Source of the DNA: Pseudomonas sp. L5B5
GTDB lineage: Bacteria; Pseudomonadota; Gammaproteobacteria; Pseudomonadales; Pseudomonadaceae
Length of the DNA stretch: 64,000 nt
Direction: 5' to 3'
NCBI RefSeq assembly: GCF_020520285.1
Contig: NZ_CP084742.1
Span: 1,612,001 to 1,676,000, forward strand
Positions 34,534 through 43,601 of this stretch are shown one piece after another. The notes under the pieces are model-generated. The model saw only the letters and a program-made list of their open reading frames with translations. It was not told the DNA's origin and did not search any database. Each line of letters opens with the position of its first letter. Position 1 is the first letter of the stretch. A program made the position numbers and the translations under genes.

Positions 34534-35374
34534 GGGGCCGGGCATGAGGGGTCGGAGTGCAGGGCAAGGCGCGCTTGTGGGCGCTGCGACGGTAGGCGTT
34601 CTCGATCAGTTGCCGCACCCTGTCGATGACCGGCTGGCCCATCAGGTAGGCGTCGATTTCCTCGTAGCTGCAGCCATAGGCGTCCTCGTCCAGCTTGCCC
34701 GGGGCCAGTTCTTCGAGGTCCGCGGTGGGCGCCTTGTGCACCAGGTGCCCGGGGGCCCCGAGGGCACCAGCCAGCAGCCGCACCTGGGTCTTGGTCAGGC
34801 CCGACAATGGCGCCAGGTCACAGGCACCATCACCGTACTTGGTGAAGAACCCCATCAACGCCTCGGCGCCATGGTCGGTGCCCACTACCAGGCCATTGCT
34901 CAGGTTGGCGATTGCATACTGGGCCAGCATCCGTGCCCGGGCCTTGACGTTGCCCTTGGCAAAGTCCGTGAGGGCCGGCGAAGGCTGCAGGCCGTCGACC
35001 TGCACCTGGTGCATCAGGCCATCGACACAGTCGGCGATGTTGCAGGTGCTGATGCTGTCCGGGTGAATGAATGCCAGGGACGCTTGGGCATCACGTTCAT
35101 CCGCCTGGCTGCGATAGGGCAAGCGCATGGCGATGAAGCGAGCGTCATGTCCCGCCTCGCGCAATTGCTCCACCGCCAATTGGCACAGGCGCCCGGCCAC
35201 CAGGGAGTCCACTCCACCGCTGATGCCCAGCACCAGGCTGTGGCAACCGGAAGCACCCAGTACCTGCTGGATGAACGCCACGCGGCGGGCAATCTCGGCA
35301 GGCTCGCCGCCAGGGACCAGTTGCCGATCGATGCCCAGTTCACGGGCAATACGTTCTTGGGTCGAGTTGCTCAT
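34529..35374 (-). CDS. nadE: NH3-dependent NAD synthetase
   Basis: A 281-residue enzyme that amidates deamido-NAD with ammonia and ATP. The PP-loop SGGVDSLVAGRLC and the later GTDHGAEALMGFFTKYGDG segment match bacterial NadE without a glutaminase domain. One base separates the pncB stop from this ATG, so it is the last gene of the pncA-pncB-nadE operon. The reading frame ends inside a REP element, so the final few residues (PTPHARPL) may not be conserved. Confidence 0.93.
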   Translation of the reverse strand: MSNSTQERIARELGIDRQLVPGGEPAEIARRVAFIQQVLGASGCHSLVLGISGGVDSLVAGRLCQLAVEQLREAGHDARFIAMRLPYRSQADERDAQASLAFIHPDSISTCNIADCVDGLMHQVQVDGLQPSPALTDFAKGNVKARARMLAQYAIANLSNGLVVGTDHGAEALMGFFTKYGDGACDLAPLSGLTKTQVRLLAGALGAPGHLVHKAPTADLEELAPGKLDEDAYGCSYEEIDAYLMGQPVIDRVRQLIENAYRRSAHKRALPCTPTPHARPL

Positions 35375-35375
35375 G

Positions 35376-36605
35376 TCAGGCCTCCAGGGGCGAATTGGCG
35401 AGATCGACGTTGAACACTTGCGCCGCATAGCGAAGGAAGGATGGGTCTTCGCAGACGTTCTTGATCGGGTCATCGGAGAACTTCACCACCGGTTCGCCAT
35501 GCACCCGTACCAGCTTCATCACGATGCTCAGCGGCTCCACACCCTCCACATCGCAGGCCAGGCTTGTGCCCATGCCAAAGCCGAAGCGGGCCTGGCCACG
35601 CACATGACGCAGGATCGGCAGGCACTTCTCGAAGTTCAGGCCGTCGGAGAACATCAGGTCCTTGGTCCGCGGGTCGATGCCCAGTTCCCGGTAGCGGGCC
35701 AGGACCTTGTCGGCCCACACCAGCGGGTCCCCGGAATCCTGGCGCAGGCCGTCGTAGAGCTTGGCGAAATACAGGTCGAAGTCCTTGAGGAAAAAGTCGG
35801 TGCTGATGCAGTCGGTCAGGGCAATGCCCAGGCGCCCGCGATACTCGTGCACCCAGTTTTCCAGGGCCGCGTTCTGGCTCTCCCGCAGCCGCCCCAGTTG
35901 CTGGTGCACCATCAGCCACTGGTGGGCCATGGTGCCGATCAGCGGCAGGTCGAATTCGTAGGCCAGGTGCGCATTGCTAGTACCGACGAAGATCCCGGGG
36001 AAATCGCTGCGCATGATCTTCACCACTTCGCGCTGGGCCTTGAACGACAGGCGCCGGCGGGTGGAGAAGTCCGAGACCCGCAGCTCGGCCAGTTCTTCGC
36101 GGCTGGCGTTTTTCTCCAGCCATTCGAACTTCTGGTAGAGCCGGCGAGTGACGTCCGCCAGCTCGACATCCGGGTATTTATCGCGGTTGCGCAGCTCGCT
36201 GACCATGGCCAGCACCGGCTGTTCGAACATGATGCAGTGCAGCATCGGGCCACGGACGCGGATGCTCAGTTGGCCATCGACGGCGGCCACATGGATGTAG
36301 CGCAGGTTGAAGCGGAACAGGCCGAGGAACTGTTCGAAATCCGGGGTCAGGTATTCGCGAAAACGCTTGTTGAACAGAAACCGCTGCTCGCCTTCGCGCA
36401 TCTGCAGACCTGCCAGTTTCTCCAGCTCCTGGCGGATCTCGGGGATCAGGTGCACCAGGGACTCCCTGGAGCGGACGATGAACTGGTATTCCACATCGAC
36501 ATTGGGGTGCTGGTGCAGCACGGCCTGCATCATGGTGAAGGTGTAGTAGTCGGTGTCCAGCAGGCTCTGGATCACGCCGTTGTCGCGGTCAAATGCACTT
36601 TCCAT
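35376..36605 (-). CDS. pncB: Nicotinate phosphoribosyltransferase
   Basis: A 409-residue enzyme converting nicotinate and PRPP to nicotinate mononucleotide in the Preiss-Handler pathway. Recognisable parts are LLDTDYYTFTMMQAVLHQHP at the N-terminus, STRRRLSFKAQ, the GTSNAHLAYEF region with the phosphorylatable-histidine area GTMAHQW, and RQDSGDP near the PRPP site. GAGGAG site before the ATG. Lies 9 bases after the nicotinamidase gene. Confidence 0.95.
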   Translation of the reverse strand: MESAFDRDNGVIQSLLDTDYYTFTMMQAVLHQHPNVDVEYQFIVRSRESLVHLIPEIRQELEKLAGLQMREGEQRFLFNKRFREYLTPDFEQFLGLFRFNLRYIHVAAVDGQLSIRVRGPMLHCIMFEQPVLAMVSELRNRDKYPDVELADVTRRLYQKFEWLEKNASREELAELRVSDFSTRRRLSFKAQREVVKIMRSDFPGIFVGTSNAHLAYEFDLPLIGTMAHQWLMVHQQLGRLRESQNAALENWVHEYRGRLGIALTDCISTDFFLKDFDLYFAKLYDGLRQDSGDPLVWADKVLARYRELGIDPRTKDLMFSDGLNFEKCLPILRHVRGQARFGFGMGTSLACDVEGVEPLSIVMKLVRVHGEPVVKFSDDPIKNVCEDPSFLRYAAQVFNVDLANSPLEA

Positions 36606-36614
36606 GGTGACTCC

Positions 36615-37262
36615 TCAAACGCTGGCCAGTCTGGCGGTTTCTTCGCGGGTCGCGGCAACCGTGATGCCCGCTTGTTGCAGCTCGGCGATGGCCTGTGCAG
36701 CACCGTCGGCGCTGATGGCCCGGCACGCCGGCAGGTGGATGATCACCTTGAAACCGGCAGCGGCCAGTTGCAGGGCGGTAGTCTTGACGCAGAAGTCCAG
36801 GGCCAGGCCGCCGACGATGACTTGCTGCACGCCCTGGCCCTTGAGGTACTCGATGACCCCGGTGGACAGCTTGCCGTGCAGGTCGTGGTAGCAGGCGCCA
36901 TAGGGGTGCAGGTCCGGCTCGACACCCTTCCACACGAAGTAGTCGTAGTCATAGGGCGCGGGCAGCTCGTCCAGCAAGGTGAAGCCCGCGGTGCCCGGTA
37001 CGCAGTGACTGACCCAGGTCAGGTCGGCATGCTCCAGGCCGGTGGGCTGGAGCATCTGTGCGTGCTCGGCCACTACCCAGGGCGCCCGGGGGCTGTGGGC
37101 ATCCTTGCTGCCAACGCGCAGGCCGGCCAGGGTTGCCATGAAGTTCAGCTCGCCACCGATGCGGTCGCCCTCGACCACGGGCAACTCGTCCGGGCACAGC
37201 GGGGTGAAGCTCTTTTGCGCATCGACATCGAAAGAAGCGGTCTTCATCGTTTGACTGTTCAT
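36615..37262 (-). CDS. pncA: Nicotinamidase
   Basis: A 215-residue cysteine hydrolase that turns nicotinamide into nicotinate. The catalytic aspartate is in DVDAQKSFTPLCP, the lysine region follows in the loop with SKDAHSP, and the nucleophilic cysteine is in GGLALDFCVKTTAL. First gene of the NAD-salvage operon with pncB and nadE. In P. aeruginosa the equivalent gene in the nrtR cluster is called pcnA. A palindrome 28 bases upstream of the ATG probably controls the operon. Confidence 0.92.
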   Translation of the reverse strand: MNSQTMKTASFDVDAQKSFTPLCPDELPVVEGDRIGGELNFMATLAGLRVGSKDAHSPRAPWVVAEHAQMLQPTGLEHADLTWVSHCVPGTAGFTLLDELPAPYDYDYFVWKGVEPDLHPYGACYHDLHGKLSTGVIEYLKGQGVQQVIVGGLALDFCVKTTALQLAAAGFKVIIHLPACRAISADGAAQAIAELQQAGITVAATREETARLASV

Positions 37263-37289
37263 GCTGGGTCTCTCCTCTGCATGGAACAC

Positions 37290-37310
37290 AAAGTACATGT
37301 CATGTACTTT
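37290..37310. promoter_or_regulatory. Candidate NrtR operator 1 (pncA side)
   Basis: A perfect 21-base palindrome: AAAGTACATG-T-CATGTACTTT. It lies just upstream of pncA. A second, nearly identical site sits upstream of the divergent NMN adenylyltransferase gene. The presence of an NrtR gene in that operon makes it the likely binding protein. Confidence 0.75.
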
Positions 37311-37409
37311 TGTTGCAATACCCCTGCTTCAGGTTTTTTTGCGCTGCCAAATAGATCACAAGTCAAAGAACCACCCCAACCAATAGTTGCAACGAGAGGA
37401 AGCAGTGAT

Positions 37410-37430
37410 AAAGTACACGTCGTGTACCAA
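37410..37430. promoter_or_regulatory. Candidate NrtR operator 2 (adenylyltransferase side)
   Basis: AAAGTACACG-T-CGTGTACCAA, the same architecture as operator 1 with 8 of 10 arm pairs. It lies 14 bases before the ATG of the adenylyltransferase gene, overlapping the leader, so binding should block transcription of that operon. Confidence 0.72.
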
Positions 37431-37444
37431 ATGAGGATAAGCAG

Positions 37445-37990
37445 ATGTTCGAACTGGCCCTCTACGGCGGCGCCTTCAATCCGCCCCACGCCGGACATGC
37501 CCAAGTGATGCTCGAGGCGGCTCGCCATGCCCGGCGCGTCTTGGTGGTACCCAGCTTTCGCCACCCCGATGGCAAGCGCATGGCCGACTTCGAGCAACGC
37601 GCACTCTGGTTGCAGGCCATCACCGGACACCTGCAAGCACAGTGCCCGGCCGAACTGGCGGTGAGCCGCCTGGAGCAACAACTGGCACTGGCCGATCCCG
37701 GCCCGGTGTACAGCATCACCCTGCTCGAGCGCCTCGCCGATGACCTGGCCCTGGAGGGCAAGCGCATCGCCCTGGTGGTCGGTGAAGATGTAGCCCAACA
37801 GCTGTCCAGGTTCCATCGCGGCCAGGAGTTGCTGCAGCGCTTTTCCGTCCTCTGCATCGAGGAACAGCCCGGCGTGCGCAGCACAGTCTTGCGCCAATGC
37901 CTGGCCCGGGGCGAAACACCGCCCAGCCAGTGGCTGGCACCGGGGATGAATCCGCTAAACTATGGCCTCTACGCCGTCCACGGAAGTTGA
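37445..37990 (+). CDS. NMN/NaMN adenylyltransferase (NadD-like)
   Basis: A 181-residue nucleotidyltransferase joining nicotinate or nicotinamide mononucleotide to AMP. The ATP-binding motif LYGGAFNPPHAGHAQVM (GGxFxPPHxGH) starts at residue 8, and the C-terminal V-R-S-T-V-L-R element (equivalent of ISSTxIR) is present. It corresponds in position to nadD2 of P. aeruginosa, beside nrtR. GAGGATA site before the ATG. Ends two bases before nrtR. Confidence 0.87.
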   Translation: MFELALYGGAFNPPHAGHAQVMLEAARHARRVLVVPSFRHPDGKRMADFEQRALWLQAITGHLQAQCPAELAVSRLEQQLALADPGPVYSITLLERLADDLALEGKRIALVVGEDVAQQLSRFHRGQELLQRFSVLCIEEQPGVRSTVLRQCLARGETPPSQWLAPGMNPLNYGLYAVHGS

Positions 37991-37991
37991 T

Positions 37992-38699
37992 ATGCACGAC
38001 CGCCCCACCCTCGCCAACGCCTACCTGCACACCATCGACCTGTGCCTGTTGCGCTACAACCGTGACAGCGGCGCACTGGAAATCCTCCTGCACCAGCGTG
38101 ACAGCGAGCCCTTCGCCGGGCACTGGGCCCTGCCGGGGATCGTGGTCAACGGCGATGTCGAGGATCGCAGCCTGAACGATGCGGTAGAACGCCTGCGCCG
38201 TTCGAGCAAGGTAGACATGCCCCTGGCCTGGCTGGAACAAGTGGGCACCGTGGGCGACGCCTTTCGTGATCCGCGCTGCTGGTCTTCCTCGACCTTCTAC
38301 CTGGGGATCGCCAGCGAACCCGTGCAACCAGGTGCGCAGCAGGGCTTCTTCGCCTTGCAGGAAGTGGCCAGCGGCGCCTTCAAGCTGCCCTTCGACCACA
38401 ACAGCCTGGTGGCCCAGGCCCATGACCGGCTACTGTCCAAATCCCTGTACAGCAGCCTGCCGCTGATGTTCCTCGGCAACGAGTTCAGTGCCCCCGAGGC
38501 GGTGGCGATCTTCTCCACCGTGCTGCAACGCCCAGTGCTCAAGACCAGCATCCGCCAACGCCTGCTGAAGATGAGCGAAGCCGGCTACCTGCGCGACACC
38601 GGACGCAAGAAGAGCGGTGACGGCGGCCGCCCCCAGGCGACCCTCAACAATCTCAAGCCCGAGCAGGTGTACCTGTTCGATCGTTGTTTCCTGGAGTGA
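37992..38699 (+). CDS. nrtR: NrtR, Nudix-related transcriptional regulator
   Basis: A 235-residue repressor of NAD biosynthesis genes. The N-terminal half is a Nudix-like domain that binds ADP-ribose; its Nudix box region (VVNGDVEDRSLNDAVERLRR) lacks the catalytic REXXEE glutamates, as expected for the regulator rather than the enzyme. The C-terminal half is a winged helix (about 160-235; SIRQRLLKMSEAGYLRDTGR). In the P. aeruginosa nrtR cluster the same gene set is present. Probably binds the two palindromes at 37290 and 37410. Confidence 0.9.
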   Translation: MHDRPTLANAYLHTIDLCLLRYNRDSGALEILLHQRDSEPFAGHWALPGIVVNGDVEDRSLNDAVERLRRSSKVDMPLAWLEQVGTVGDAFRDPRCWSSSTFYLGIASEPVQPGAQQGFFALQEVASGAFKLPFDHNSLVAQAHDRLLSKSLYSSLPLMFLGNEFSAPEAVAIFSTVLQRPVLKTSIRQRLLKMSEAGYLRDTGRKKSGDGGRPQATLNNLKPEQVYLFDRCFLE

Positions 38700-38704
38700 C
38701 CCAC

Positions 38705-39211
38705 ATGAGTTCGACCCCCGATAATCAATGCCTGCTGGAAACCCCCTATTTCAGGGTGGTCCGTGAACAGGGCTACTTCATCATCAAGGAAGCCCAGGCG
38801 GTGAACGGCGTGGTCGCCGTGCCGACCCTGGCCGATGGTCGGCTGATGCTGGTGGACCTCAGGCGCCGGGCCATCGGCGGCCAGTCCATCGAGTTTCCAC
38901 GGGGGGCCATCGATGCCGGCGAAAGCCCCTGTGACGCCGCCACCCGCGAACTGCTGGAGGAAACCGGCTGGCAGGCCTCGCAGGTGCGCCAACTGGGATT
39001 GCTGCACAGCAATACCTCGCTGATCGCCAGTGCCGTTGCGGTGTGCCAGGTGGAAATCGCCGAGCAACAGGCCATCGCCACCGATGGCGAGGTCGACAAG
39101 CTGCTGTGGGTCAGCCGCCAGGAACTGCTGGCGATGATCGCCGCCGGACGCATCACCGATGGCCATACCCTGTCGGCAGCGATGATGCTGCTGGCTCGGG
39201 AAGCGTCCTAG
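38705..39211 (+). CDS. Nudix hydrolase, ADP-ribose pyrophosphatase-like
   Basis: A 168-residue enzyme with an intact Nudix box (GAIDAGESPCDAATRELLEETGW), unlike the neighbouring NrtR. The overall pattern, with LRRRAIGGQSIEFPRG before the box, matches ADP-ribose pyrophosphatases of the NudF type. It starts five bases after nrtR and should be on its transcript, which would let NrtR adjust breakdown of its own ligand. Its last four bases overlap the convergent LysR gene. Confidence 0.85.
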   Translation: MSSTPDNQCLLETPYFRVVREQGYFIIKEAQAVNGVVAVPTLADGRLMLVDLRRRAIGGQSIEFPRGAIDAGESPCDAATRELLEETGWQASQVRQLGLLHSNTSLIASAVAVCQVEIAEQQAIATDGEVDKLLWVSRQELLAMIAAGRITDGHTLSAAMMLLAREAS

Positions 39212-40113
39212 ATCCGTCCCCACTTCTCCAGGACGAAGTCGACGAAGCTGCGCAGCTTGGGCAGTCGATAGCGGTCCTGGGCATAAAGCAGATGCATCGC
39301 CCGCAGGGGCAGTTGATAGTCCTGCAACAGGGCCACCAGCCGCCCCTGCTGCAGGTCTTCTTCGACCAGGGCATCGGGCATCATCACGATTCCCAGGCCG
39401 CCGCGCGCTGCGCGATGCAGGCCGGACGAGGTGTTGGCCAGCAACGAACCGGACACCGGAATCAGCACATCGCCCTGGGGCCCGCTCAGGGGCCACTGGC
39501 TGGCGGTGGAACTCCATTCGTCACCTGCCGGAAAGGCGAACGCCAGGCAGTTGTGCTGCGCCAGGTCTTCGGGAACCTGGGGCGTGCCGTGGCGTTCCAG
39601 GTACTGCGGTGCCGCACAGATGGTCAGGGTGTAGTCCTGCAGGGGACGAGCGATCAGCGCACTGTTATCCAGATTGCCCAGGCGAATGGCCACATCGAAG
39701 GTGCCGTCGGCAAGGTCGAAGCGCTGGTTGGCCAGACTCAGCTCGACCTTGACCTGGGGACAGCGCTGGCGGAACTCGCTCAAGGCCGGCGCCAGGCGCT
39801 CGGTGCCGAACGTCACGGGCGCGGTGATGCGCAAGGTGCCGGAGGGCGTGCCCTGGGCCTGCTCCGCCAGGTGTTCGGAATCGGCCACCAGCCCCAGCAC
39901 CGCCAGGCAACGCTGGTAATACTCGATACCGAATTCGGTCAAGCGCTGGCGGCGGGTGGTCCGGTTGAGCAGGCGCACGCCCAGACGCTGCTCCAGGGCC
40001 CGCAGGTGATTGCCCACCATGGTGGTGGACAAGCCACATTCCCGGGCGGCGGCGGTCATGTTTCCGGCCTCCACCACCTTGACGTACACCGACATCGCCT
40101 GGAACAGATCCAT
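39208..40113 (-). CDS. LysR family transcriptional regulator
   Basis: A 301-residue regulator of the CrgA/DmlR-like subgroup. Helix-turn-helix: AGNMTAAARECGLSTTMVGN. The effector domain opens with PSGTLRITAPVTFGTERLAP. The ATG at 40113 follows an AAGGGT site. Divergent from the class III aminotransferase gene, which it probably controls. Convergent with the Nudix gene, with a four-base overlap. Confidence 0.88.
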   Translation of the reverse strand: MDLFQAMSVYVKVVEAGNMTAAARECGLSTTMVGNHLRALEQRLGVRLLNRTTRRQRLTEFGIEYYQRCLAVLGLVADSEHLAEQAQGTPSGTLRITAPVTFGTERLAPALSEFRQRCPQVKVELSLANQRFDLADGTFDVAIRLGNLDNSALIARPLQDYTLTICAAPQYLERHGTPQVPEDLAQHNCLAFAFPAGDEWSSTASQWPLSGPQGDVLIPVSGSLLANTSSGLHRAARGGLGIVMMPDALVEEDLQQGRLVALLQDYQLPLRAMHLLYAQDRYRLPKLRSFVDFVLEKWGRI

Positions 40114-40214
40114 TATCAACCCTTGCTTCAAGATGATTAAAGATCTACTGAGTTTATCTAGTCAGGCTGGCTAACGATACTGGCGACACCCCTACCTGGA
40201 TGGAGTACCCCGCC

Positions 40215-41387
40215 ATGACCGCCGCCCTGATGAGCACTTACCAGCCACTGTCCCTGAGCTTCAGCAAAGGCCTGGGTACCCGACTCTGGGACCAGGCCGG
40301 CCGCGAATACCTGGACGCCATCGCCGGCGTGGCCGTGACCGGTGTCGGCCATTCCCATCCACGCCTGGTCAGCGCCATCAGCGAACAGGCCGGGCTGCTG
40401 CTGCACACCTCCAACCTGTACAGCATCGACTGGCAACAGCAACTGGCCACGCGGCTGACGGCACTGGCCGGCATGGACCGGGCGTTCTTCAACAATTCGG
40501 GGGCCGAAGCCAATGAGACCGCCTTGAAACTGGCGCGCTTGCATGGCTGGTACAAGGGCATCGAGCGGCCGCTGGTGGTCGTGATGGAGAACGCCTTTCA
40601 CGGCCGGACCCTGGGCACCCTGTCGGCCAGTGACGGGCCAGCGGTACGCCTGGGCTACGGGCAATTGCCAGGGGATTTCCTCAAGGTGCCCTTCGGCGAC
40701 CTGGCGGCCCTGGAGCAGGTCGCAGCCAGCCAGGGCTCACGCATTTGCGCGGTGCTGATGGAGCCGATCCAGGGCGAGAGTGGGATCCAGCTGGCGCCGG
40801 CAGGTTATCTCAAGGCTGTGCGCGAACTGTGCTCGCGGCGCAACTGGCTGCTGATGCTCGACGAGATCCAGAGTGGTATCGGCCGTACCGGCCGCTGGTT
40901 CGCCTGCCAGCACGAAAACGTGGTACCGGACGTGATGACCCTGGCCAAGGGCCTGGGCAACGGTATCCCCATCGGTGCCTGCCTGGCCCAAGGCAAGGCT
41001 GCGCAACTGTTCACCCCGGGCAGCCACGGCAGCACGTTCGGCGGCAACCCTCTGGCCTGCCGTGTGGCCTGCACAGTGCTGGACATCATCGAGGAACAGG
41101 GCTTGCTGGCCAACGCCGAACGCCAAGGCACCCTGCTTCTGGAGCTTCTGCGCGAAGAACTGTCGGGGCATCCGCAGGTGCTGGAGATTCGTGGCCAGGG
41201 ATTGATGATCGGCCTCGAACTGCAGCATCCGGCTCCGGACCTGGTGCAGGCTGCCGCCCGGGATCATGGGCTACTGATCAATGTCACCCGGGGCAAGACC
41301 ATCCGCCTGCTGCCACCGCTGGTGATCGATGAGGCAGAGGTAAGGACGATCGTCCAGGCGCTGAGCCAGTTGCTGGATCGCCCTTGA
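40215..41387 (+). CDS. Class III PLP-dependent aminotransferase (acetylornithine-aminotransferase-like)
   Basis: A 390-residue fold-type I transaminase of the ArgD/AruC group. Visible: [33 protein letters not shown] (phosphate loop), [32 protein letters not shown] (the PLP-ring aspartate) and [15 protein letters not shown] with the Schiff-base lysine. It probably acts on an omega-amine such as ornithine, acetylornithine or a polyamine-derived amine. GGAG precedes the ATG at 40215. Regulated perhaps by the divergent LysR protein. Confidence 0.87.
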   Translation: MTAALMSTYQPLSLSFSKGLGTRLWDQAGREYLDAIAGVAVTGVGHSHPRLVSAISEQAGLLLHTSNLYSIDWQQQLATRLTALAGMDRAFFNNSGAEANETALKLARLHGWYKGIERPLVVVMENAFHGRTLGTLSASDGPAVRLGYGQLPGDFLKVPFGDLAALEQVAASQGSRICAVLMEPIQGESGIQLAPAGYLKAVRELCSRRNWLLMLDEIQSGIGRTGRWFACQHENVVPDVMTLAKGLGNGIPIGACLAQGKAAQLFTPGSHGSTFGGNPLACRVACTVLDIIEEQGLLANAERQGTLLLELLREELSGHPQVLEIRGQGLMIGLELQHPAPDLVQAAARDHGLLINVTRGKTIRLLPPLVIDEAEVRTIVQALSQLLDRP

Positions 41388-41463
41388 GCGCAACCGGGAA
41401 CTACCTGGGGGCGGGAGCAATGCCGGGGCTGCAGTCCGCTCCCGGCAGGTCCTGAAACCTGGC

Positions 41464-42000
41464 TCAGTCGTCCAGGGCTTGGGGCGCCGCCGCAGGCTTG
41501 GCCTGCTTGCCAGCCTTGGCATTGGCCGGTTTGGCCTGGGGTTCCGGCGCTGGGGCCGGGGCGGCCGCCTGCTTCTCGGCCGCCGGTAACTGATCGATGG
41601 TGCTGAAGACTTCCTTGAGCTCGAGGGCTCCGGAATGCTCAAGCTTCTTCTCGCCGTCCTTGCCCACCAGGATCACCTTGGTCTGGGCTCCGGCACCCAG
41701 CTTGAGGCTGCGGATCAGGGCCATGGTGGATTGCGGATCGATGTCCTTGCCGTCGCGCTGGCCGATGGTGTTGACCACCGTGTACAGGACCATGTTGCGC
41801 TCGCTGAAGGCCTGGCGGTTGGCCGGCTCCTCGAGGGACTTCTTCAGGCTCACCAGGGTCGGATCGACGGTACTGGGGGCGATCACGATCAGTGCCCGTG
41901 ACTTGCCCAGGTCCTGGGCCAGTGGGCCATCGTTGTCGGCAGCCAGGACAGGGCCTGCGACAACGAGCAGAGTAGCGAGGGTCAATGACCGAATGAACAT
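41464..42000 (-). CDS. DUF4174 periplasmic protein
   Basis: A 178-residue exported protein: Sec signal peptide (MFIRSLTLATLLVVAGPVLA, cleavage after AAD region), then a thioredoxin-like DUF4174 domain to about residue 125 (RALIVIAPS, NMVLYTVV, KVILVGKDGEKKL). A low-complexity alanine/proline/lysine tail follows. Function unknown. The ATG is preceded by AAGGAGAG. Confidence 0.78.
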   Translation of the reverse strand: MFIRSLTLATLLVVAGPVLAADNDGPLAQDLGKSRALIVIAPSTVDPTLVSLKKSLEEPANRQAFSERNMVLYTVVNTIGQRDGKDIDPQSTMALIRSLKLGAGAQTKVILVGKDGEKKLEHSGALELKEVFSTIDQLPAAEKQAAAPAPAPEPQAKPANAKAGKQAKPAAAPQALDD

Positions 42001-42608
42001 GCGTCTCTCCTTATATTTTCCACGCAGTAATGATTGCGCATTGCGGGAAAAGGTCCAGCCCGAGACTCAAAATCTGACATTTTTTCCCACTGCGGCGCCT
42101 CGCGCGCCCGTGCTTCTTTGCATTTACCGGAAGATCTCGGATAACCGCTGAACTTCCCGAGCCTGCACGCCGCTGAAAAATCACTCTTCGGATTATTGCG
42201 TCTCGCACTATTAAAGTTTGCGCAGGGTAACTAACAAGTTGCACTCACTCAGTTTAATAGTCACTGGCAAAGTGTCATTTTTCGAACGCCAGAAAACAGT
42301 CATTAACGATTCGGTTAATTTGGCGACGCTCGCCCCCGGCCTCCGAAGCATCATCGGCAACGCCTGTAAACAGGGTTGAACAGCATTGCCAGGGCGAGCA
42401 AACGCCACATGAACCTGCGCCGTGAATTGCACCGAACAATGACCTGAAGCAAATAACCCGCCTACCCGCTACTTGTTCTTTCTTTATCCGTCGCTCTATA
42501 GTTCCGCGCGGCACGGACAGCCTGTAACAAACAATATACAAACGGCAACTCGTCATATTTCCGAACACTATCCACCTGCGGATTTTTTCGAATGAGCGTC
42601 CGATCCCG
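42001..42608. other. 608-bp AT-richer spacer
   Basis: No supported gene. AT-rich stretches around 42190-42320 contrast with the flanking genes. Open frames at 42011-42244 and 42275-42775 have no ribosome site or recognisable content. A possible sigma70 promoter for the response-regulator gene is at 42473-42502. I could not identify a small RNA. Confidence 0.45.
42473..42502 (+). promoter_or_regulatory. Candidate sigma70-type promoter
   Basis: TTGTTC and TATAGT hexamers separated by 18 bases, pointing toward the response-regulator/diguanylate-cyclase pair that starts at 42609. The untranslated leader would be about 100 bases. Based on sequence resemblance only. Confidence 0.4.
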
Positions 42609-43598
42609 ATGATTCCCCTTCTCGTCTGCGATGACTCGAGCATGGCCAGAAAGCAGGTATTGCAGACCTTGCCCGGAGAGTGGCGAGTGTCCGTGACCCA
42701 GGCCTGCAACGGCCGCGAAGGGCTGGAGGCGCTGCGCAGGGGCTTGGGCAAGGTGGCGCTGCTGGATTTGACCATGCCGGTGATGGACGGCTACCAGGTG
42801 TTGAGCGCCGTGCAGGAAGAAGGCATCGACGCGCAGATCATCGTCATCTCCGGTGACGTACAGGAAGAAGCCGTGCGCCGGACCCGTGAACTCGGGGCCC
42901 GGGCGTTCCTCAAGAAGCCTTTCGATCCCCAGCAACTGCGCAGCTTGCTCAACGAGTTGCAGTTGCTGGACAACGGACGCTGCAAGCCGGTGCCCAATCC
43001 CTCGCCCCCGCCGGTGGTGACCTTTCGCGATGCCTTTCGCGAGACTGTCAACGTCTCCATGGGCTACGCCGCGGCTCTGATCGCCAGGGTCCTGGACGTG
43101 TTCGTGCACCTGCCGATTCCCCACGTCAATGTGCTGGAGGCCGGCGAACTGCAAATGCTCCTGGCGGACGCCAACCGTACCCGGCAACTGACCGCCATCT
43201 GCCAGAGCTACATCGGCAGTGGCATCGCCGGCGAGGCGCTGTTGATGTTCCATGACTCCTCGGTGGCCGACATCGCCCAACTGATGGAACAAGGCACCGA
43301 CCCCTACCAGGAAATGGAGGTACTGATCGACTTGTCCAGCGTACTGATCGGTGCCTGCCTGAGCAGCATCGCCGACCAGCTGGATGTGTTCTTTTCCGTG
43401 GGCCATCCCCAGGTGCTGGGGGAACACACCGCTATCGACGAGCTGATCGTGCTCAACCAGCAGCGCTGGAAGAACACCCAGGCGGTAGAGATCAGCTACA
43501 GCCTGGATGAACAGAACATCCACTTCGACCTGTTGCTGCTGTTCACCGAGGGCTCGCTGGCCCTGCTGGAACAGAAGCTCGCCTACCTGATGAGTTGA
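42609..43598 (+). CDS. Response regulator with CheC/CheX-like output domain
   Basis: A 329-residue protein. Residues 1-120 form a receiver domain: acidic pocket LLVCDDSSM, phosphoacceptor aspartate in LLDLTMPVMDG, and the lysine in FLKKPFD. Residues about 140-330 resemble the CheC/CheX phosphatase fold, with an E-x2-N type element in FRETVNVSMGYAAALIARVL; the second helix (MEVLIDLSSVLIGACL) lacks the usual asparagine. This suggests a protein that senses or removes phosphate on a response regulator. Three bases separate it from the diguanylate cyclase gene, so signalling is probably linked to cyclic di-GMP. Confidence 0.8.
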   Translation: MIPLLVCDDSSMARKQVLQTLPGEWRVSVTQACNGREGLEALRRGLGKVALLDLTMPVMDGYQVLSAVQEEGIDAQIIVISGDVQEEAVRRTRELGARAFLKKPFDPQQLRSLLNELQLLDNGRCKPVPNPSPPPVVTFRDAFRETVNVSMGYAAALIARVLDVFVHLPIPHVNVLEAGELQMLLADANRTRQLTAICQSYIGSGIAGEALLMFHDSSVADIAQLMEQGTDPYQEMEVLIDLSSVLIGACLSSIADQLDVFFSVGHPQVLGEHTAIDELIVLNQQRWKNTQAVEISYSLDEQNIHFDLLLLFTEGSLALLEQKLAYLMS

Positions 43599-43601
43599 AT
43601 C

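Noticed and set aside
35127..37508. 793-residue plus-strand frame over nadE, pncB and pncA
   Set aside because: The minus-strand genes carry catalytic motifs and coupled starts; the long plus frame is a composition artefact.
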